Positions 43,366-52,642 of a DNA stretch of 64,000 bases are shown here, piece after piece. Location: contig CANMMP010000002.1 in assembly GCA_947499125.1 (NCBI GenBank), positions 496,001 to 560,000 on the forward strand, written 5' to 3'. The notes beneath the pieces are model-generated. The model made no database searches, had not been told where the DNA came from, and was given only the letters and a program-made list of their open reading frames with translations. Each line of letters starts with the position of its first letter. Position 1 is the first letter of the stretch. Origin of the DNA: an uncultured Pontibacter sp. GTDB lineage: Bacteria > Bacteroidota > Bacteroidia > Cytophagales > Hymenobacteraceae. Position numbers and translations under genes: made by a program.

Positions 43366-43782
43366 ATGGAAAAAGTGTATACAGCAGAGGTTACTGCTAC
43401 AGGCGGCCGACGAGGCCATGTTACTTCATCGGATGGTGTGTTGGATATGCCCCTATCGTTGCCGGAAGGACTGGGAGGGGAGAATGGTAAAACTAACCCA
43501 GAGCAATTGTTCGCGGCAGGTTATGCAGCCTGCTTTCAGAGTGCGTTATTGCTGGTTGCCGGCAAACACCACGAGCGACTCGACCCGGCCTCAACAGTGA
43601 ACGCCCATGTGGATCTGCTGAAGTCAGAAGATGGTAAGTATGGTTTAGGTGTAAAATTAAAAGTAGACCTGAAAGGATTGGATAAAGAAAAGGCCCGCCA
43701 ACTGGTAGACGAAGCGCACCAGGTATGCCCCTATTCTATAGGTGTGCAAGGCAATATTGAAGTGCAGCTGGAAGTGGTGTAA
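43366..43782 (+). CDS. ohr: Organic hydroperoxide resistance protein (Ohr/OsmC)
   Basis: A 138-residue thiol peroxidase that reduces organic and fatty-acid hydroperoxides. The two redox Cys are in GYAACFQSALLLVA (about residue 58) and in HQVCPYSIGVQGNI (about residue 121), the Ohr arrangement rather than that of OsmC. TGGRRGHVTSSDG near the N-terminus is typical. No ohrR regulator is adjacent. A long terminator follows, shared with the convergent sucC. Confidence 0.93.
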   Translation: MEKVYTAEVTATGGRRGHVTSSDGVLDMPLSLPEGLGGENGKTNPEQLFAAGYAACFQSALLLVAGKHHERLDPASTVNAHVDLLKSEDGKYGLGVKLKVDLKGLDKEKARQLVDEAHQVCPYSIGVQGNIEVQLEVV

Positions 43783-43806
43783 GTATAGATTTTACCATAA
43801 TGCTAT

Positions 43807-43848
43807 AAAACAAGAAAGGCTGCCTAAGTGGGCAGCCTTTCTTGTTTT
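43807..43848. terminator. Bidirectional terminator between ohr and sucC
   Basis: AAAACAAGAAAGGCTGCC-loop-GGCAGCCTTTCTTGTTTT, an 18-base perfect stem. Confidence 0.9.
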
Positions 43849-43864
43849 ATAGGTAAGCTTAAAA

Positions 43865-45067
43865 CTAAGCTCCAACTTCAGCTAAAACCTGCTTTACTTT
43901 TTCAGCGGCTTCTTTCAAAGCAACTGCAGAGTAAACTTTCAGGCCAGACTCGTCGATGATGCGGGCACCTTCTTCAGCGTTTGTACCTTGCAGACGAACG
44001 ATGATCGGAACACGGATATCACCAATGTTTTTGTAAGCCTCAACAACACCATTTGCAACACGGTCACAACGAACAATACCACCGAAAATGTTGATCAGGA
44101 TCGCTTTTACGTTCGGGTCTTTCAGGATGATGCGGAAACCAGCTTCAACTGTCTGTGCATTTGCTCCACCACCTACGTCAAGGAAGTTAGCGGGCTCGCC
44201 ACCAGAAAGTTTAATGATATCCATAGTTGCCATAGCCAGACCAGCACCGTTTACCATACAGCCAACATTACCGTCAAGCTTCACGTAGTTCAGGTTCGAT
44301 GCACTTGCTTCCACTTCCAACGGATCTTCTTCCGAAGTATCGCGCAGGGCAGCCAGGTCTTTGTGGCGGAATAATGCGTTATCGTCTAAGTCAACTTTCG
44401 CATCTACAGCCAGGATCTTGTTGTCTGAAGTTTTCAGAACAGGGTTGATCTCGAACATAGAAGCATCCGACTCTACATATGCTTTGTAAAGGCTTGTGAT
44501 GAATTTAACCATCTCCTTGAAAGCTTCGCCCTGTAAACCAAATGCGAAAGCGATCTTGTTAGCCTGGAAAGGACGCAGCCCTACAGCCGGATCGATCCAC
44601 TCTTTGATGATCTTCTCAGGAGTTTTCTCAGCAACTTCTTCAATGTCCATACCACCTTCAGTAGATGCCATGATCACGTTCTGACCTTTTGCACGGTCAA
44701 GCAGAATGCTCAGGTAAAACTCTTTCGGATCAGACTCGCCCGGGTAGTACACATCCTGCGCAACAAGTACTTTCTGTACCAGTTTACCTTCAGGACCTGT
44801 CTGGTGTGTTACCAGTGTCATGCCCAGTATCTCGCTTGCGATCTGCTTAACCTGGTCCAGGTTTTTGGCAAGCTTTACGCCACCACCTTTACCACGGCCA
44901 CCCGCATGTATCTGAGCTTTAATAACATGCCAGCCTGTACCGGTTTCTTCGGTAAGCTTCATGGCAGCTTTTACAGCCTGGTCCGGCGTTTCAGCCACAA
45001 TACCTTCCTGTATGCGTACGCCGTATTTCTTTAAAATGTCTTTACCCTGATATTCGTGTATGTTCAT
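43865..45067 (-). CDS. sucC: Succinyl-CoA ligase, beta subunit
   Basis: TCA-cycle enzyme that makes succinate and nucleoside triphosphate from succinyl-CoA. 400 residues, N-terminus MNIHEYQGKDILKKYGV, ATP-grasp features VIKAQIHAGGRGKGGGVKLAKN, and the C-terminal CoA-ligase part with NGAGLAMATMDIIKLSGGEPANFLDVGGGA and INIFGGIVRCD. The alpha subunit gene (sucD) is not adjacent, which is unusual outside Bacteroidota. It has a clear promoter and stands alone. Confidence 0.96.
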   Translation of the reverse strand: MNIHEYQGKDILKKYGVRIQEGIVAETPDQAVKAAMKLTEETGTGWHVIKAQIHAGGRGKGGGVKLAKNLDQVKQIASEILGMTLVTHQTGPEGKLVQKVLVAQDVYYPGESDPKEFYLSILLDRAKGQNVIMASTEGGMDIEEVAEKTPEKIIKEWIDPAVGLRPFQANKIAFAFGLQGEAFKEMVKFITSLYKAYVESDASMFEINPVLKTSDNKILAVDAKVDLDDNALFRHKDLAALRDTSEEDPLEVEASASNLNYVKLDGNVGCMVNGAGLAMATMDIIKLSGGEPANFLDVGGGANAQTVEAGFRIILKDPNVKAILINIFGGIVRCDRVANGVVEAYKNIGDIRVPIIVRLQGTNAEEGARIIDESGLKVYSAVALKEAAEKVKQVLAEVGA

Positions 45068-45089
45068 GCTTTCAGTTTTAATGGACGCA

Positions 45090-45120
45090 CGAAAGTACGC
45101 CTATTTAGCTATAAATTCAA
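45090..45120 (-). promoter_or_regulatory. Promoter of sucC
   Basis: Minus-strand TTG (complement of 45118-45120), a 20-base spacer, then TACTTTCG (complement of 45090-45097), one base off TAnnTTTG; 23 bases before the ATG. Confidence 0.7.
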
Positions 45121-45259
45121 GTAATGGATTTTTAAAATATTGCTGCTTAGTTCTAACCTGATAAAACTATAGTTATATAACCGTAATGAACGCAACGAGT
45201 ATAATACGAACAGAGTTTTAACTATATGATTAACTATATATTCTGATAAACAGATCGCC

Positions 45260-46336
45260 ATGCCTGATTCCTATAGTTTCGCGAAACGAATAACCATTGC
45301 AACCTTTATAGTTGTGCTAATTGCCGGGGGCGTGTACCTGTTGGTTAAGCAATTCTATTTTTTCCTGCTGGTGTTTGCCGGTATTCTGCTGGCTGTTTTA
45401 TTCTCTGGCATGGCCGACTGGATCACAAACAAGCTGCACCTGAAAAGGGGGTGGAGTTTGCTTATATCTGTTCTGGTCTTTTTTGGGTTATTGGTTGGTG
45501 CTTTTTTATGGGTGGGCCCCACAATAGCCAAGCAGGGGCAGGAGATAAGTAAAACGTTACCACAATCGTTGCAGGAAGTAGAGCAGTGGCTCGGGAAGTA
45601 TAGCTGGGGAGAGAAAGTGGCCGAACAACTACCTGAAAACCTGAACAAGGCAATGCCGCAGTCAAGTTCGCTATTCTCTAAAGTATCTGGTGCGCTTACA
45701 ACTACTCTGGGTATTCTGGCCGACCTGCTTATAGTTATCATTACGGCTCTTTTCTTTGCATCAAGCCCTAAACTATACACCGAAGGTTTCTCTAAACTTT
45801 TTCCGCCGCGCCATCGCTCACGCGTACTTGATGTGCTGCACAAATGCTACCACACACTTAAATTATGGCTAGTAGCTATGCTGTCGGCCATGGCTATTAT
45901 CGGTGTGTCTGCGGCAATTGGCTATAGTTTGATAGGCTTACCTATGGCTTTTGCCTTAGCCTTGATCGCTTTTCTGCTCGCCTTTATACCTAACATCGGA
46001 CCCTGGATCGCCGGTATACCTGCCGTGTTGATCGGGTTGACGCAAGGTTCGCAGATGGCACTCTATGTTATTCTCATCTATGGCGGTATCCAGATAATAG
46101 AGTCTTATCTTATCACCCCGATCATTTTTCAGAAAACCGTTGATCTGCCGCCGGCACTGCTGTTGTTCTTCCAGGTGCTGCTGGGGCTGGTGCAGGGTGG
46201 CCTCGGGCTTTTGCTGGCCGCGCCTATACTTGCCGTACTAATGGTAGTGGTAAAAGAGCTTTATGTGAAAGATGTATTAGAAAATGATGGACAGCGGGAG
46301 AATGGTCATGGTGCTTATAAGTCAGGTATTTCCTGA
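45260..46336 (+). CDS. AI-2E family transporter
   Basis: A 358-residue polytopic inner-membrane protein of the AI-2E/PerM (UPF0118) family. It shows paired helices at the N-terminus (ITIATFIVVLIAGGVYLLV, FFLLVFAGILLAVLF), a further helix (LLISVLVFFGLLVGAFLWV), a central soluble loop (about 85-145), and a C-terminal helical block with LIAFLLAFIPNIGPWIAGIPAVL, a well-conserved family motif. Some members export autoinducer-2 or act as Na+/H+ antiporters; the substrate here is not known. Single gene, followed by LolD after 96 bases. Confidence 0.88.
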   Translation: MPDSYSFAKRITIATFIVVLIAGGVYLLVKQFYFFLLVFAGILLAVLFSGMADWITNKLHLKRGWSLLISVLVFFGLLVGAFLWVGPTIAKQGQEISKTLPQSLQEVEQWLGKYSWGEKVAEQLPENLNKAMPQSSSLFSKVSGALTTTLGILADLLIVIITALFFASSPKLYTEGFSKLFPPRHRSRVLDVLHKCYHTLKLWLVAMLSAMAIIGVSAAIGYSLIGLPMAFALALIAFLLAFIPNIGPWIAGIPAVLIGLTQGSQMALYVILIYGGIQIIESYLITPIIFQKTVDLPPALLLFFQVLLGLVQGGLGLLLAAPILAVLMVVVKELYVKDVLENDGQRENGHGAYKSGIS

Positions 46337-46384
46337 GTTTATACCTGCGGAGGTTAGCTAAGTCTAAATCCGGCAAAATTTTTG

Positions 46385-46392
46385 TAGCTTTG
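46385..46392 (+). promoter_or_regulatory. -7 element before lolD
   Basis: TAGCTTTG at 46385-46392 matches TAnnTTTG; no clear TTTG is seen at the -33 distance. It lies 41 bases before the GTG start. Confidence 0.4.
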
Positions 46393-46432
46393 GCTCTCAT
46401 TCGTTTTCAATTACAACTATAGGTTTTACGGC

Positions 46433-47104
46433 GTGCTGCAGGTAAAAAACATCCATAAGAAATACGGTAAGTTAGAAGTGCTGAAAGGCATAGACCTGAC
46501 CATTGGCAAAGGCGAAGTGGTTTCGATTGTAGGAGCTTCGGGTGCCGGCAAAAGTACCCTGCTGCACATACTGGGCACTTTAGATAATGCCGATACCGGC
46601 GAAGTGCTTTTTGATGGTAAGAATATAGCCAAGTATAACGGCAGCGACCTGGCCCGTTTCCGTAACCGACACATTGGGTTCATATTCCAGTTTCATAACC
46701 TGCTGCCCGAATTTACTGCTGTTGAGAATGTATGCTTACCAGGTTTCCTGGCTGGCCGGCCTGAAAAAGAAGTGGTAGAACGTGCGAAAGAGCTTTTGAT
46801 GATGCTTAACCTGTCGCACAGGCTCGATCATAAGCCTTCTGAAATGTCGGGAGGGGAGCAGCAACGTACTGCGGTGGCCCGCGCCCTCATCAATTCCCCG
46901 GAAGTTATTTTTGCTGATGAGCCAAGCGGCAACCTCGACTCAAAAAATGCCCAGGAGCTGCACGATATCTTCTTTAAGCTACGCGACGAGTTCAACCAGA
47001 CCTTTGTTATAGTTACACACAACGAATTGCTGGCATCTATGGCCGACCGTACCCTGGTCATGAAAGATGGCCTGATCGTTCAGGAAATGCTATCACAAAA
47101 CTAA
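46433..47104 (+). CDS. LolD-like ABC transporter ATPase
   Basis: A 223-residue ATP-binding protein of the LolD/MacB group, which powers lipoprotein release from the inner membrane. Walker A is GASGAGKST, the Q-loop is [17 protein letters not shown], the signature is [15 protein letters not shown], Walker B is [12 protein letters not shown], and the switch His is in IVTHNELL. The GTG at 46433 is the start, since the protein begins with [20 protein letters not shown] right after it. No permease (LolC/E) is adjacent, which is common in Bacteroidota. Confidence 0.9.
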   Translation: MLQVKNIHKKYGKLEVLKGIDLTIGKGEVVSIVGASGAGKSTLLHILGTLDNADTGEVLFDGKNIAKYNGSDLARFRNRHIGFIFQFHNLLPEFTAVENVCLPGFLAGRPEKEVVERAKELLMMLNLSHRLDHKPSEMSGGEQQRTAVARALINSPEVIFADEPSGNLDSKNAQELHDIFFKLRDEFNQTFVIVTHNELLASMADRTLVMKDGLIVQEMLSQN

Positions 47105-47449
47105 TCTACCTTAAGTACTTATACTTTGTACCCTGCTGCTACAGTAAGGTGTACTCCTCTGTCTTATAGTTTGTATTTTATACTTTAAAGTGAAGTATAG
47201 AATGCTTTGTTGCCGCATAATTAATTTCAGCATTACCATATCTCAAACCTCAAAATCTACGTAACTACACTTTACCCTTTGCTCAACTTTTAGCTTTTGA
47301 GGTGCAAAAAATTAAGGTGGCTAATATAATTAGAAAAAACTTTGTAAGTCATTGATAATCAATGCAATAAAATGTCGAATTTTTTTAGTTTTTTGCACTT
47401 TTTGCACCCTCGTTCTGTTAAGTATATGTAACACAACTATGAAAGCTAA
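47105..47449. other. Gap before the orphan gene, with operator-like dyads
   Basis: No gene. The 3' half has a perfect dyad ATTGAT-A-ATCAAT (47351-47363) and three TGCAAAAA words: one forward at 47303-47310 and two inverse ones near 47391-47407 (TTTTTTGCAC and TTTTTGCACCCTC). The tract is AT-rich. It could be the control region of the gene at 47450. Confidence 0.5.
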
Positions 47450-48244
47450 ATGAGTATGAATCAACCAAGTAAGAGCATGAAAGTGCAGAAACCGAAGGTG
47501 GAAAGCTACGACATTGCAAAGTCTGATGAGACCTTGCACCTGGCTGTAGACCTTGCGAAGTTTATAAAAGAGAACCGCTTATACCAGAACATACAAGGCA
47601 AAGAATATGTGAACGTGGAAGGCTGGCAATATGCCGGTTCACGATTAGGTATTCTGCCGGTGGTAGAGCATGTGGTAAACATCAGTACGGATGATGAGAT
47701 TAAGTACCAGGCAAAAGTAAATTTGCTTGATCTGCGTAGTCAGCAGGTTGTTGGTGCCGGTTTTGCTATCTGTTCAAGTAAAGAGCAGGGTAAAAAGTAT
47801 TACCAGGAATTTGCTATTGCATCTATGGCCCAAACCAGGGCAATTGGTAAGGCATACCGTAACATTCTGGCCTGGATCATCAGGGCAGCTGGTTATGAGC
47901 CAACCCCTGCCGAGGAAATGGACTATAGTGGCAACGATACTGCAAAATCTGATAAGAATGTAGCTGTGCCTACCGAGAAAAAAGCAACTATGCGAGCCTC
48001 AGAAGCAGCTGCTGCAGCTGATAAGGAAGTAGCAGAATCGCCGGCAGCAAGTGTGCGTTATGCATCGGCTAAGCAGAAAGAAGAAATTATCAGGTTACTG
48101 AATAACCCGGTTATCACACGTCAGGAAAAAACAAAAATGCTACTGAACATCAATCGTTTCGACGAAGAACGTGCATCACAAGCTATCGATAAACTGAAAA
48201 AGGTTATTGAGGAGCGTGAAGATGGACAATCAGCGGCAGCATAA
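47450..48244 (+). CDS. Orphan phage-like protein, possible ssDNA-annealing family
   Basis: A 264-residue soluble protein. The first ~150 residues have the pattern YVNVEGWQYAGSRLGILP, then ASMAQTRAIGKAYRNILAWI, then AAGYEPTPAEEMD, which I associate with phage-type recombination or single-strand annealing proteins (ERF/RecT-like), though I cannot name the family with certainty. The middle (about 155-210) is an Ala/Glu-rich linker, and a helical tail follows (KQKEEIIRLLNNPVITRQEKTKMLLNIN), similar to tails of proteins that tether to other DNA enzymes. No other phage gene is nearby. The ATG at 47450 or 47456 could be used. Confidence 0.55.
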   Translation: MSMNQPSKSMKVQKPKVESYDIAKSDETLHLAVDLAKFIKENRLYQNIQGKEYVNVEGWQYAGSRLGILPVVEHVVNISTDDEIKYQAKVNLLDLRSQQVVGAGFAICSSKEQGKKYYQEFAIASMAQTRAIGKAYRNILAWIIRAAGYEPTPAEEMDYSGNDTAKSDKNVAVPTEKKATMRASEAAAAADKEVAESPAASVRYASAKQKEEIIRLLNNPVITRQEKTKMLLNINRFDEERASQAIDKLKKVIEEREDGQSAAA

Positions 48245-48263
48245 ACGAACTTGTACTTTCTGG

Positions 48264-48295
48264 AAAGCCTGTTTCATTTGGAGCAGGCTTTTTTG
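48264..48295 (+). terminator. Terminator after the orphan gene
   Basis: AAAGCCTG-loop-CAGGCTTTTTTG, 20 bases after the stop. Confidence 0.75.
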
Positions 48296-48309
48296 TTTGT
48301 TTTAATTTA

Positions 48310-48350
48310 AATTTAGATTTGTCTAAATTATTTACGCTATTTGTCTAAAA
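48310..48350 (+). promoter_or_regulatory. TTTAGA-TCTAAA operator before the outer-membrane protein
   Basis: AATTTAGA-TTTG-TCTAAATT at 48310-48329 is a perfect dyad with 8-base arms and repeats the theme found before the siderophore receptor; a further half-site TTGTCTAAAA is at 48341-48350. The same repressor could bind both places. Confidence 0.65.
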
Positions 48351-48377
48351 TATCGTAAACAATGCTAAATCTAAATT

Positions 48378-49162
48378 ATGAAGAGCTCAATCATCACATT
48401 ATCACAACCGCCAAGATACGCAGTAACTATAGCTGTATTCCTCCTTTACACACTCCAAGGGTTTGCCAGCAACCAGATCTGGAAACAGACAGACCAGACC
48501 AAACAGAAGCAGCATCGGTATTATCTGTAAAAACCATACAACTCGAGACCGGCTTATACTTTCAGCGAAGTACATATGAGAATACAGAACTTACTTACAG
48601 GGCTTATCCCATTGCTTTACTTAGAATTGGTGTTTTAAACTGGCTGGAGTTGAGAGCAGAAGGCACTTACCAGGATATCGAAAATGAAGAAGCAACACGG
48701 GCTAGAGGTTTTGGCCCGTTAACACTCGGCACTAAGGTGAGTCTTTGGCAGGAGAGTAGCTTACGGCCTCAGGCTGCTTTTATGACCATGGTTGATATGC
48801 CTGTTGGCATGCCCGAATTTAAGCCCGATAATGTTGAAGTGAACCTGCGCCTGATGTTTAAGAACTCATTAAGTGAAAGTATAGACCTGAATTACAATCT
48901 TGCTTATGCCTGGGAAGAGGGTAATCCGGTAAAAGGTTATGCTGTCAGTATAGGTAAAGGTATAACCAGTAAAGTTGGGGTTTATGCAGAAGTTTTTGGT
49001 GAGAAACCTAAAGGAAAGAAAGCAACTCATCATTTTGATGCCGGTTTACTATTGCTAATATCACCTAACATGCAGTTAGATGTTGCCGCAGGCAAAGCCA
49101 TCTCATCCCCAGGGCAGGATTATTTTGTTACAACCGGATTCAGTGTAAGGTTGCGGAAGTAA
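48378..49162 (+). pseudogene. Outer-membrane protein (MetA-pathway-like), frameshifted
   Basis: Two frames are needed. From the ATG at 48378 comes a good signal peptide (MKSSIITLSQPPRYAVTIAV, then FLLYTLQGFAS), but this frame stops at 48528-48530. The mature part continues in another frame (DLETDRPDQTEAASV onward, near 48474-49162) with a beta-barrel pattern such as TIQLETGLYFQRS, WLELRAEGTYQ and DYFVTTGFSVRLRK. TDRPDQTE is typical of the Phenol_MetA_deg/transporter outer-membrane family. The frames join near 48465-48480, as after a one-base deletion. The continuous frame from 48362 gives no signal peptide. A real mutation, a sequence error or programmed -1 frameshifting are all possible. An operator-like dyad lies just upstream. 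Confidence 0.7.
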
Positions 49163-49271
49163 TAATCGGTTGAATCAGGATTTGAACTTATCCTTAGCTT
49201 CACTTAAGTATGGCAGAATCCTGTCGCTCAGGGGAGTGGAATCTCTGCTATAGTTTTATAGTTACTGAAAT

Positions 49272-49913
49272 CCAACCACCCCTAACCCCTCCTTATCCAA
49301 GGCGGGGAATTTGCTGCTACTGCCATTTGATAAGCTATAATTTTATAGTTGCTGTCTTTACACCCCTGTAGTCCCCTCAAGGGGACAGTTTCTGCTACTG
49401 CTAATTCATAAGCTATAGTTTTATAGTTATAGACCAAGAGCGGACAGGTCGCGACCTGTCCCTACGGAAGTATAGCCACGAGAAAGGTCGAAGCTTATAG
49501 TTTCAACTTATAGTTAGGCGGTTGCTATGAGAAACTTTCCAGTCTTTGGGTTGAGCGCCTTTGATTTGTTGCGGTGCCGCAGGCAATCCGAGGTACGAGG
49601 ATAGCAAGAAATCAGCAGCGCGATGCCCGAAGGCGAGGCCTCGCGGCCGTGAGCGCATAAAGCTAGATTGAAACTATAGGCTTGTAAAGCTCCCAGGATA
49701 AGTGGAAACTATGAAAGTTTAGCTTGGTTCAAGTTGCAGTAGACTTCATTTAAAAGACACATAAGATTTCTCGACTAACGCTCGAAATGACAATAGAGAA
49801 GCTATAGGACACATAAGATTTCTCGACTAACGCTCGGGATCACAATAGAGAAACTATAGGACAAATAAGATTACTCGACTGATGCTCACAATAACATAAG
49901 AGAAACTATATGT
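49272..49913 (-). repeat. Mosaic repeat, copy 2, with 52-bp tandem units
   Basis: Reverse orientation. It contains module F (49272-49309), module E (near 49369-49400), module D with GGACAGGTCGCGACCTGTCC (near 49443), core C (49540-49655), module B (GAGCTCCCAGGATAAG form, near 49689-49702) and module A three times with an exact 52-base period (units start at 49756, 49808 and 49860). The gap 49163-50008 has no gene. The last ~95 bases hold the putative recQ promoter (TATCTTCG, near 49982). Confidence 0.85.
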
Positions 49914-50008
49914 TCCCTAAAATTTAACTATAGTTATAACCCTCCGGAATTTATTTATTCTGACTTCTCTTCTCAAAGTTTTATCTTCGCTGCATAAACC
50001 ATACTACC

Positions 50009-51916
50009 GTGCAGGATATCCACCACACATTAAAAACCTATTGGGGTTACGACCATTTCAGGCCGTTGCAGGAGGATATTGTGCGATCGGTGCTTAACGG
50101 TAAAGATACTTTGGCGCTGTTGCCTACTGGTGGTGGTAAATCAGTTTGTTTCCAGGTGCCGGCCTTGGCCATGGAGGGGATCTGTATTGTAGTTACGCCG
50201 CTCATCGCCCTGATGAAAGACCAGGTAGAGCAGTTGCAGAAAAGAGGGATAGCTGCGGTAGCAATTTACTCGGGACTGAACCGGCGCGAGATCGATATTG
50301 CCTTGGATAATTGCGTGTATGGAAGTATAAAATTCCTGTACCTGTCGCCCGAGCGTTTACTGACCGACATTGTGCGGGAGCGGATAAAGCGCATGAAGGT
50401 TAACCTGCTTGCCGTAGACGAGGCACATTGTATATCGCAGTGGGGCTACGATTTCAGGCCACCTTACCTGGAGCTTGCAAGCTTACGCGAACTGCTTCCC
50501 GATGTGCCGGTACTGGCCCTTACAGCCACCGCTACTGAACAAGTGCGCAAGGACATCCAGGAAAAACTCCTTTTTAAACAGCAAAATATATTTGTTAAAA
50601 GCTTTGCACGGTCTAATCTGTCGTACTCCTGCCTTTATACCGAAGATAAGATAGGGCGCCTGCTCGAGATATTACAGCGAATGAACGGGCAAAGCATCGT
50701 GTATGTCCGCAGCCGCCGCCAGACAGTAGAGATTGCCCGTTTTTTACAAAGCCGCCAGATGGCAGCCACCGCTTACCATGCAGGGCTTAAGTTTGAAGAG
50801 CGCAGTGCAGCCCAGAAAGCCTGGATCGATGATAAGGTGCGCGTTATAGTTGCCACGAATGCCTTCGGGATGGGTATAGATAAACCGGATGTCAGGTTAG
50901 TGGTACACCTCGACCTGCCTGAAAGCCTGGAAGCGTATTACCAGGAAGCAGGCCGTGCTGGCCGCGACGAGAAGTATAGTTATGCTGTTATACTTTATGG
51001 CCCGAGCGATGTAACAGATCTGCACAAAAAAGTAGAAGAAGCCCACCCGCCACTTGAGTTTATACGCAGGGTATACCAGTGCCTAGCCAATTATTACCAG
51101 CTTGCTGTTGGCAGCGGAGCCTTAAGCAGTTTCGATTTTGAACTGGCAGATTTTGCTAACAACTATAAACTGAAAGCCCTGGAAGTGCACCATGCCATAA
51201 AGCGGTTGGAAGGAGAGGGCTACCTGCAATTAAACGAGGGATACTATAATCCATCGAGGTTATTTATACTGCTTGATAACACAGCGCTTTACGAGTTTCA
51301 GGTGAAGAACCCGGACCATGATGCTTTGTTGCGGTTGGTGTTGCGCATGTATGGCGGAGAAGCTTTCGCCAACTTTGTTAAGATATCTGAACGGAAACTG
51401 GCCGGATATTTAAAAAAGACAGAACAGGAAGTACGCCGCAAACTCGAATACTTGCATAAACTACAGGTTATAGTTTACGAGCCGCAGCACGATGCCCCGC
51501 AGCTTGTTTTTACCAAGCCCCGGCAGGATGCACACAACCTGCCCCTAAACCACAAAAAGCTGAACGAGCTGCGCGACAAGGCTACAGTGCAGGTTAAAGC
51601 AATGAGCCATTACGTGGAAACAAATAACCGTTGCCGTACGCAGTTGTTGCTGGCCTACTTTAACGAGATTACCGACAAAAGCTGCCGCATCTGCGATTAT
51701 TGCCTGGCCCAGCGTAAAAAAGAGCGATTACAACAGGAATTAAAAGAATTTGAAGACCAGGTTAAAAAAATAGTACAGCAACAACCTGTGCTCCCTAAAA
51801 AGCTGATCGCCCAGTTTCAACCGAAAGATTCAGAAACTATAACATCCCTTATCCGGGAGATGGTTGATACCGGAAAACTTACGTATACTATAACAGGGGA
51901 ACTCACAACTGATTAG
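50009..51916 (+). CDS. RecQ family ATP-dependent DNA helicase
   Basis: A 635-residue 3'-5' superfamily II helicase for recombination and fork repair. Motifs: FRPLQEDIV, Walker A LLPTGGGKSVCFQVP, DEAH box VDEAHCISQWGYDFRP, LTATAT, and VATNAFGMGIDKPDVR with AGRAGRDEKYS. The zinc-binding part has CRTQLLLAYFNE and CRICDYC. The HRDC domain of E. coli RecQ is missing; a short winged-helix-like tail ends the protein. Start is GTG at 50009. Single gene. Confidence 0.92.
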   Translation: MQDIHHTLKTYWGYDHFRPLQEDIVRSVLNGKDTLALLPTGGGKSVCFQVPALAMEGICIVVTPLIALMKDQVEQLQKRGIAAVAIYSGLNRREIDIALDNCVYGSIKFLYLSPERLLTDIVRERIKRMKVNLLAVDEAHCISQWGYDFRPPYLELASLRELLPDVPVLALTATATEQVRKDIQEKLLFKQQNIFVKSFARSNLSYSCLYTEDKIGRLLEILQRMNGQSIVYVRSRRQTVEIARFLQSRQMAATAYHAGLKFEERSAAQKAWIDDKVRVIVATNAFGMGIDKPDVRLVVHLDLPESLEAYYQEAGRAGRDEKYSYAVILYGPSDVTDLHKKVEEAHPPLEFIRRVYQCLANYYQLAVGSGALSSFDFELADFANNYKLKALEVHHAIKRLEGEGYLQLNEGYYNPSRLFILLDNTALYEFQVKNPDHDALLRLVLRMYGGEAFANFVKISERKLAGYLKKTEQEVRRKLEYLHKLQVIVYEPQHDAPQLVFTKPRQDAHNLPLNHKKLNELRDKATVQVKAMSHYVETNNRCRTQLLLAYFNEITDKSCRICDYCLAQRKKERLQQELKEFEDQVKKIVQQQPVLPKKLIAQFQPKDSETITSLIREMVDTGKLTYTITGELTTD

Positions 51917-52206
51917 TTATATCTCCTTATATTGTATTTTAGCTGTGCAATATTAAAGCTCTTCTATCTCAGTAACCGCTGTAATTACGTCAGGTCGCTG
52001 TTTAAACATAAATAGGCATTGTACAGTTTATTTCCTGTATGCTGTTAATTTATGCCCTCTCAAGTATAGCATTAGCATCAAAAATTCATGTTTTTGCCAA
52101 ATATTTTACTAAAAAGTAAGTAAAATTTACCCATGTCGTATAACTTATTATAAACCAATATTTTATATGATGTAACTAAGTGCAGAAGGGTCTTAAATTA
52201 AAAGTA

Positions 52207-52497
52207 ATGGCTACAAAAGTAATACTGGAAGCCCGTGTTCGGGAAGAAGCGGTTGATGAAGCCAAAGCTTTTTTTAAAGGGAAATGGCCAGAAGCACTTA
52301 CTACCAAAGGTCGTTTGCATAGCTATGTGCTGCAAAACGATAAAGAACCTAACCTGCTGGTTCTGATAGAGGACTGGGAATCGGAAGAACACCACCGGAA
52401 ATACCTGAAGGCTTGTATTAAGACGGGTAGGCTTCGCCAACTGATCAGGTTATTATCCGGGCCACCAAGTTTGCGCTATTTTATTACGCTACAATAA
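52207..52497 (+). CDS. Antibiotic biosynthesis monooxygenase-like protein
   Basis: A 96-residue protein of the ABM/quinol monooxygenase dimeric alpha-beta barrel type. The start is at ATG 52207 (an upstream frame extends to a TTG/GTG-like codon at 52180). ATKVILEARVREEAVDEAKAFFKG is followed by LLVLIEDWESEEHHRKYLKACIKTGRL and GPPSLRYF, all typical. The function may be quinone or heme-like oxidation; many members are uncharacterised. The 290-base gap 51917-52206 upstream contains no visible gene. Confidence 0.75.
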   Translation: MATKVILEARVREEAVDEAKAFFKGKWPEALTTKGRLHSYVLQNDKEPNLLVLIEDWESEEHHRKYLKACIKTGRLRQLIRLLSGPPSLRYFITLQ

Positions 52498-52642
52498 GCA
52501 TAACAACTTACACACAGTTTAAATTATAATAAGGTTGGTATTTTAAATGGATAAAGGAAAACTCCTTTTGAAGTAGAGGGCAAAAGGAGCTGAGGTGCAA
52601 TTGTTAGCAATAATAGTTGTACCTCCCTTTTTTAGGGGCTAC

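Noticed and set aside
49756..49911. Three regular 52-base units considered as a CRISPR array
   Set aside because: The units are tandem without variable spacers, have no cas genes nearby, and belong to module A of the intergenic repeat family.
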